From assembly GCA_016719785.1 (NCBI GenBank), contig JADJYJ010000001.1:434001-498000 (forward strand): a DNA stretch of 64,000 nucleotides, read 5' to 3'. The stretch comes from Candidatus Amarolinea dominans (lineage in GTDB: Bacteria; Chloroflexota; Anaerolineae; SSC4; Amarolineaceae). Below are positions 60,826 through 64,000 of the stretch, piece by piece (the stretch's first letter is position 1; every line of letters begins with the position of its first letter). A program made the translations under genes and the position numbers. Below the pieces are notes generated by a model, which was not told where the DNA came from, did not search any database, and saw only the letters and a program-made list of their open reading frames with translations.

Positions 60826-60933
60826 TCAAGGCGCTGGCTCTGGCAAAGCGCCGACATCCTTCAGGTATCGCTCCATACGCGCCACGAACTCCTCGGCTTC
60901 GGCCAAAATAAGGAGCTTGGTGTCCTCGTCCAT
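60826..60933 (-). CDS. Short ORF overlapping the end of the MNT gene
   Basis: 35 codons, MDEDTKLLILAEAEEFVARM followed by a short tail. GAGGGAG lies before its ATG, inside the MNT gene. It could be the remnant of a HEPN partner or a real small antitoxin-like helix; there is not enough sequence to decide. Confidence 0.35.
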   Translation of the reverse strand: MDEDTKLLILAEAEEFVARMERYLKDVGALPEPAP

Positions 60934-61277
60934 AATTCGACTCCCTCCCGTTGGACATTTCCGTACAACGGCTCCCCCAATCGGCGCATTAGGTTGTAGT
61001 GTGCTGGACCTACCAACATCATGCCCAAAATAAGGTCGTATTTCAATTCGATGTCCGAGGCAATCAAGTACATGTTCGCGTAGGCCTGCCGGTTGTCCTG
61101 CTCCACCCGCACCAACAGATCGAGATCGGAATCTTCGTGATGATCTCCCCGCGCTTTGGAGCCATAGAGCTTGATAGAGAGCACTTCGCTGCCGAATACC
61201 TGTCGCAGCCGCAGCAGGTATTCCCGCAGGGCCAGCTTCTCCTTGGCCGTCAGATGACGCAACTGATCATGAGTCAT
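60861..61277 (-). CDS. Minimal nucleotidyltransferase (MNT domain)
   Basis: 138 residues. Pol-beta-type signature IKLYGSKARGDHHEDSDLDL with GS and the two metal Asp residues, a third acidic residue in ASDIELKYDLI. Such MNT proteins usually pair with a HEPN ribonuclease toxin and neutralise it by AMPylation. Only a 35-codon ORF follows here, overlapping its 3' end. The last 20 residues (WTRTPSSLFWPKPRSSWRVW) look unlike the family and may be read-through into that ORF's region. Confidence 0.83.
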   Translation of the reverse strand: MTHDQLRHLTAKEKLALREYLLRLRQVFGSEVLSIKLYGSKARGDHHEDSDLDLLVRVEQDNRQAYANMYLIASDIELKYDLILGMMLVGPAHYNLMRRLGEPLYGNVQREGVELWTRTPSSLFWPKPRSSWRVWSDT

Positions 61278-61401
61278 TGCCTACCTCCCATGGGATCCTG
61301 ACAGCGCAATACGGCAAAATTTCACTGGTCGTTAGTATACAGCGAGCATCTATTTGGGTCAATCGAAAGTCTGCGCAGAAGTTAGGTTGTCATTCGTCTT
61401 G

Positions 61402-61783
61402 TAGATGATGATAAGTTAGTTGTAGTAGTAGGGGCTGTGGATTTGTGGATAAGGGGGTCGTCTGCTGGTCTTTACCACAAGGGATTGGGGTGACAAGGCG
61501 CTGGGGCACTACATCTTGTGGCCTGCTGCGGGGGCCTGTTCTGGATAGATTGTGGATTCAAGTAGAATAACTGACCGGCCAAATTTCACCCTCGTGGCCT
61601 GGTGCAACCGTGGTACAAATCGTTGACCACTAGATGTAGTGGCGCGCGGGGTGTGCAAGGCACATATCTAGGGCTGCCGGCGGTTGGGATAGGGTTGGGA
61701 AAAAGATGCACTTATCCCCAGTATCCACGACGCGGTAGGGGTTTTTCCCCAAAGTTATCCACATCTCGTGGCTGTTATCCCAA
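61402..61783. other. Probable chromosomal replication origin (oriC)
   Basis: In a gap without genes (61278-61806). On the minus strand, two adjoining DnaA boxes, TTATCCACA (61452-61444) and AAATCCACA (61444-61436), are followed by a GC-rich GCCC and then CTA CTA CTA CAA CTA and further A/T-rich triplets (61431-61402). This is the order of the B. subtilis basal unwinding system with a DnaA-trio. More boxes lie to the right: TTTACCACA 61471, TGTGGATTC 61551, TTATCCCCA 61712, GTATCCACG 61721, perfect TTATCCACA 61755 and TTATCCCAA 61775. No dnaA gene is in the window. Confidence 0.75.
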
Positions 61784-61806
61784 ATGCGATCAGCAGACGG
61801 ATTTCT

Positions 61807-62580
61807 CTACGGTTTCTCCCAATTCCCGGGGTCAGTGGGATCAATGGCTGCTTTGAGCTGCTTGATCAGCGCACGCAGGGCCAGGATGGGGTCGGTGGTT
61901 GGCTGGCTGCCGGTGTATTCCGTGACCAGGAGGGCCACCTGGTCACGCCAGATATCGGCTTGCTCGCGCAGGTCAGCGCGCTCCACGTCGAACTGCTCCT
62001 GCAGCGCGGCCACGCGGCGCGTCAGTTGCTCGCGCTGCTGTTTCTCGTTGCTCCAGGCCGTGCGGTACCAGCCCAGCGGCTGCGTGTCGCCAGGCAGCAC
62101 CAGCGCCAGGCAGGTCTGTGGCGTCTGTTCACCGGGGAGTTGCTGCGTACCGGCCAGGTAAGGCTCAGGGTCGCTGAAGCCGCCCCAGCCATCCTTGCGC
62201 GAGTAGGGATTGATGCGAACTCCAAAGTGCAGGTGCGGCCCGGTGGAGGCGCCCGTGTTGTCCGAGATGCCGATGACTGCGCCTGCTGTGAATCTGTCCG
62301 CCTCTTTGGCCGTCGTACTTTCCAGGTGCGCATACAGGCTCTCGCCCCAACGGTGCTGCAGTTTGACGTAGTTGCCGAAGCCGTTGGCCTCGAAGCCTGT
62401 TTCGATCACGTCGCCGTCGTCCACCGCCACGATTGCGGTGCCGTTAGGCATGCCATAATCGAGTCCATTGTGGCCTTTCAGGGGCACGCCGTCGTACGAG
62501 AATTGGCCATAGAAAGCGGGGTTACCGCCAAACTTCTGGCTCATGTGAAAAGTGCCGTTGAAGGGAAAACGAATGGGCAT
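61807..62580 (-). CDS. M23-family metallopeptidase
   Basis: 257 residues. LytM zinc site: His and Asp in KGHNGLDYGMPNGT, catalytic and metal His residues in SLYAHLES and GPHLHFGVRI. C-terminal third is a coiled coil (NEKQQREQLTRRVAALQEQF) and a short helix. Members cut peptidoglycan cross-links, but this protein has neither signal peptide nor membrane anchor, so export or a non-wall role is open. CAGGAGGACTC precedes the ATG. It lies 29 bases after the AI-2E-type gene and is probably co-transcribed; its stop borders the origin-like region. Confidence 0.88.
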   Translation of the reverse strand: MPIRFPFNGTFHMSQKFGGNPAFYGQFSYDGVPLKGHNGLDYGMPNGTAIVAVDDGDVIETGFEANGFGNYVKLQHRWGESLYAHLESTTAKEADRFTAGAVIGISDNTGASTGPHLHFGVRINPYSRKDGWGGFSDPEPYLAGTQQLPGEQTPQTCLALVLPGDTQPLGWYRTAWSNEKQQREQLTRRVAALQEQFDVERADLREQADIWRDQVALLVTEYTGSQPTTDPILALRALIKQLKAAIDPTDPGNWEKP

Positions 62581-62609
62581 GAGTCCTCCTGCCTTGCCGA
62601 GCGTTTGTT

Positions 62610-63959
62610 TCAGGCCGTATCTTCGGTCTCTGCTGCCGGCGCGTCGGCGTTTGACTGCGCAGGGACAGCGGCACGCGCCAGGCGCTGTTGCAACCCTTGC
62701 CAGGCGCTGGTCAGCCGCTGCCGCCAGCCAGGCGGCGTCCCCGCGCTTGGCGCGTCAGGCGCGGGGAAGGGCGGCAGATCGAGCAGCTTGGCGTACATGT
62801 AACCGGCCACCACGCGCAGGGTGGCCAGCACCGGCGCGGCCAGAAAGGCTCCCAGGATGCCGGCCTGGGTGGCGCCGACGATAACGCCAACCAGCACCAC
62901 CAACGGGTGCAGATTGACGCTCTGGCCGATGATGCGCGGCACCAGGATGTTGTTCTCGGCCTGCTGAATCAACACGTAGACCCCCACGGTCAAGAGGGCA
63001 AATGAGGTATTTGACATCTCGATCGTGATCGAGCCTTGCAGCAGGGCGACCAGCAGCGCGGGGACCATGGCGATGATGGGGCCGAGGTTGGGGATGATCT
63101 CCAGGATGCCGGCCAACAGGCCGAGCAGGATGGCGCCGGGCATGCCGATGATGGCCAGGGCCAGGGTGGTGACGGTGCCGATGGTCAAACAGAGCACGAG
63201 CTGCCCACGAAAGAACGATTGCCAGATGCGTCCCAGGCGCTGCATCAGCTCTTGCATCTCTGGCTGGTAGGTGGCGGGGAACAAGCCCTCAACCCAGGCG
63301 CGCATGCGAGGCGCGTCCTTGACCATGTAGAACGAATAGAGCAGCGTGAGGAGGAAGGCCAGCAGTGATGTGAAGATCCCGACGACCACATTTGAGGCCA
63401 CGCCGGTCGCCACGCCCACCACGGTGGAGGCAGAACGCAGCGCCTGGGAGATGTAATTGATGACCGTTTCCGGGCTGAAGATCTGGTCAATCTGAAATTG
63501 TGAAAATCCGTTGTTGATGCGCTGGTACCAGGGGCCGAGATCGAATTCGAAGCCCAACAAACGCAGGGACGGGTGGGTCAGGGGGAAGTCCTCGAACCAT
63601 TTCAGGAACCCGACGTATAGATCGTTCCAGGGGATCTGAATGGTGCTGATCTGCTCGATGAGCACCGGGATCAGAATGATGGGGACGAAGATCAGCAGCA
63701 AAACGACGAACAGGTAGACCAGGCCGGTCACGAGGCCGCGCGGCAGGCGCAGGTGCATCAACCGGTTAACCATCGGATGAATGAGGTAAGCCAGGATGGC
63801 GGCCATGATCAGCGTGGCAATCACGGCCCGGCTCAGGTAGATCAGCAGCAGGCCGGTGAGGATCATGCCAACGGCCACGTTGCGCTTGAAGTTGCGATCC
63901 CAGCGCGTCAGCGGTGCATGCACCGGCGCGGCGTTGTTGATTGGGGTTTCATCGTTCAT
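62610..63959 (-). CDS. AI-2E family (PF01594) transporter-like membrane protein
   Basis: 449 residues with seven or eight spans: VGMILTGLLLIYLSRAVIAT, LVYLFVVLLLIFVPIILIPV, VVGIFTSLLAFLLTLLYSFY. Signature region GMPGAILLGLLAGILEIIPN LGP followed by NNILVPRIIGQSVNLHPLVV. The C-terminal tail (about 55 residues) is Ala/Pro-rich. Family members are trimer-to-pentamer membrane proteins variously linked to autoinducer or ion export; the substrate is unknown. The start at 63959 is preferred; a TTG at 63986 is in frame. Neither has a clear ribosome binding site. Confidence 0.9.
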   Translation of the reverse strand: MNDETPINNAAPVHAPLTRWDRNFKRNVAVGMILTGLLLIYLSRAVIATLIMAAILAYLIHPMVNRLMHLRLPRGLVTGLVYLFVVLLLIFVPIILIPVLIEQISTIQIPWNDLYVGFLKWFEDFPLTHPSLRLLGFEFDLGPWYQRINNGFSQFQIDQIFSPETVINYISQALRSASTVVGVATGVASNVVVGIFTSLLAFLLTLLYSFYMVKDAPRMRAWVEGLFPATYQPEMQELMQRLGRIWQSFFRGQLVLCLTIGTVTTLALAIIGMPGAILLGLLAGILEIIPNLGPIIAMVPALLVALLQGSITIEMSNTSFALLTVGVYVLIQQAENNILVPRIIGQSVNLHPLVVLVGVIVGATQAGILGAFLAAPVLATLRVVAGYMYAKLLDLPPFPAPDAPSAGTPPGWRQRLTSAWQGLQQRLARAAVPAQSNADAPAAETEDTA

Positions 63960-64000
63960 GCTCAATGTCCAGTTCGATTTTTTCAAGGGTTGACCAGACG

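Overview
The window is GC-rich, gene-dense bacterial chromosome. It holds core genes (hppA, clpC, metG, tdh-kbl), several toxin-antitoxin-like pairs, Uma2, DinB and archaeal-type ATPase genes, many radical SAM genes and many short dispersed repeats. This mix fits Chloroflexota (Anaerolineae-like filamentous bacteria) best. That is an inference from gene content; no rRNA or dnaA lies in the window, and I saw no tRNA gene or CRISPR array.

Left part (1-15.1 kb): the start of a response regulator, a K+-independent H+-pyrophosphatase with a long structured leader, psuG, clpC, a baeRF-type protein behind a LysM lipoprotein, the threonine-to-glycine pair tdh-kbl, and an OmpR-type response regulator with overlapping histidine kinase, followed by a HlyD-like adaptor. 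Middle-left (15.1-28 kb): a CNNM/CBS membrane protein, a 1170-residue secreted esterase/glycosidase-like fusion, DinB, three tandem 80-residue tail-collar proteins, a frameshifted radical SAM gene, a phosphoesterase, Uma2-AbrB, a broken glutaredoxin and a BrnT-like pair. Two small transposon-like elements with perfect 8-bp target duplications and two copies of a promoter-carrying repeat lie here.

28.1-35.4 kb holds an unusual same-strand run: a J-domain/kinase-like fusion, a vWA protein, a PurA-like enzyme, an alkaline-phosphatase-superfamily enzyme and two different ATP-grasp proteins, behind a strong promoter with twin 17-bp operators. This is the best candidate for an undescribed system. 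35.2-53.7 kb is a leftward island with four B12-type radical SAM proteins, one SPASM radical SAM protein, five glycosyltransferase-type proteins, two methyltransferases, PIG-L and GNAT. It probably makes or modifies a surface glycan or glycolipid. Short repeats have invaded it, one of them in frame inside a methyltransferase.

The right part (54-64 kb) has a sirtuin, metG, a frameshifted ATPase gene, AbiEi, a DprA-like protein, YgiT/DUF4258 and MNT genes. A gene-free 530-bp interval then carries DnaA boxes, a GC-rich block and a DnaA-trio run, which together look like a replication origin. An M23 peptidase and an AI-2E family membrane protein end the window.
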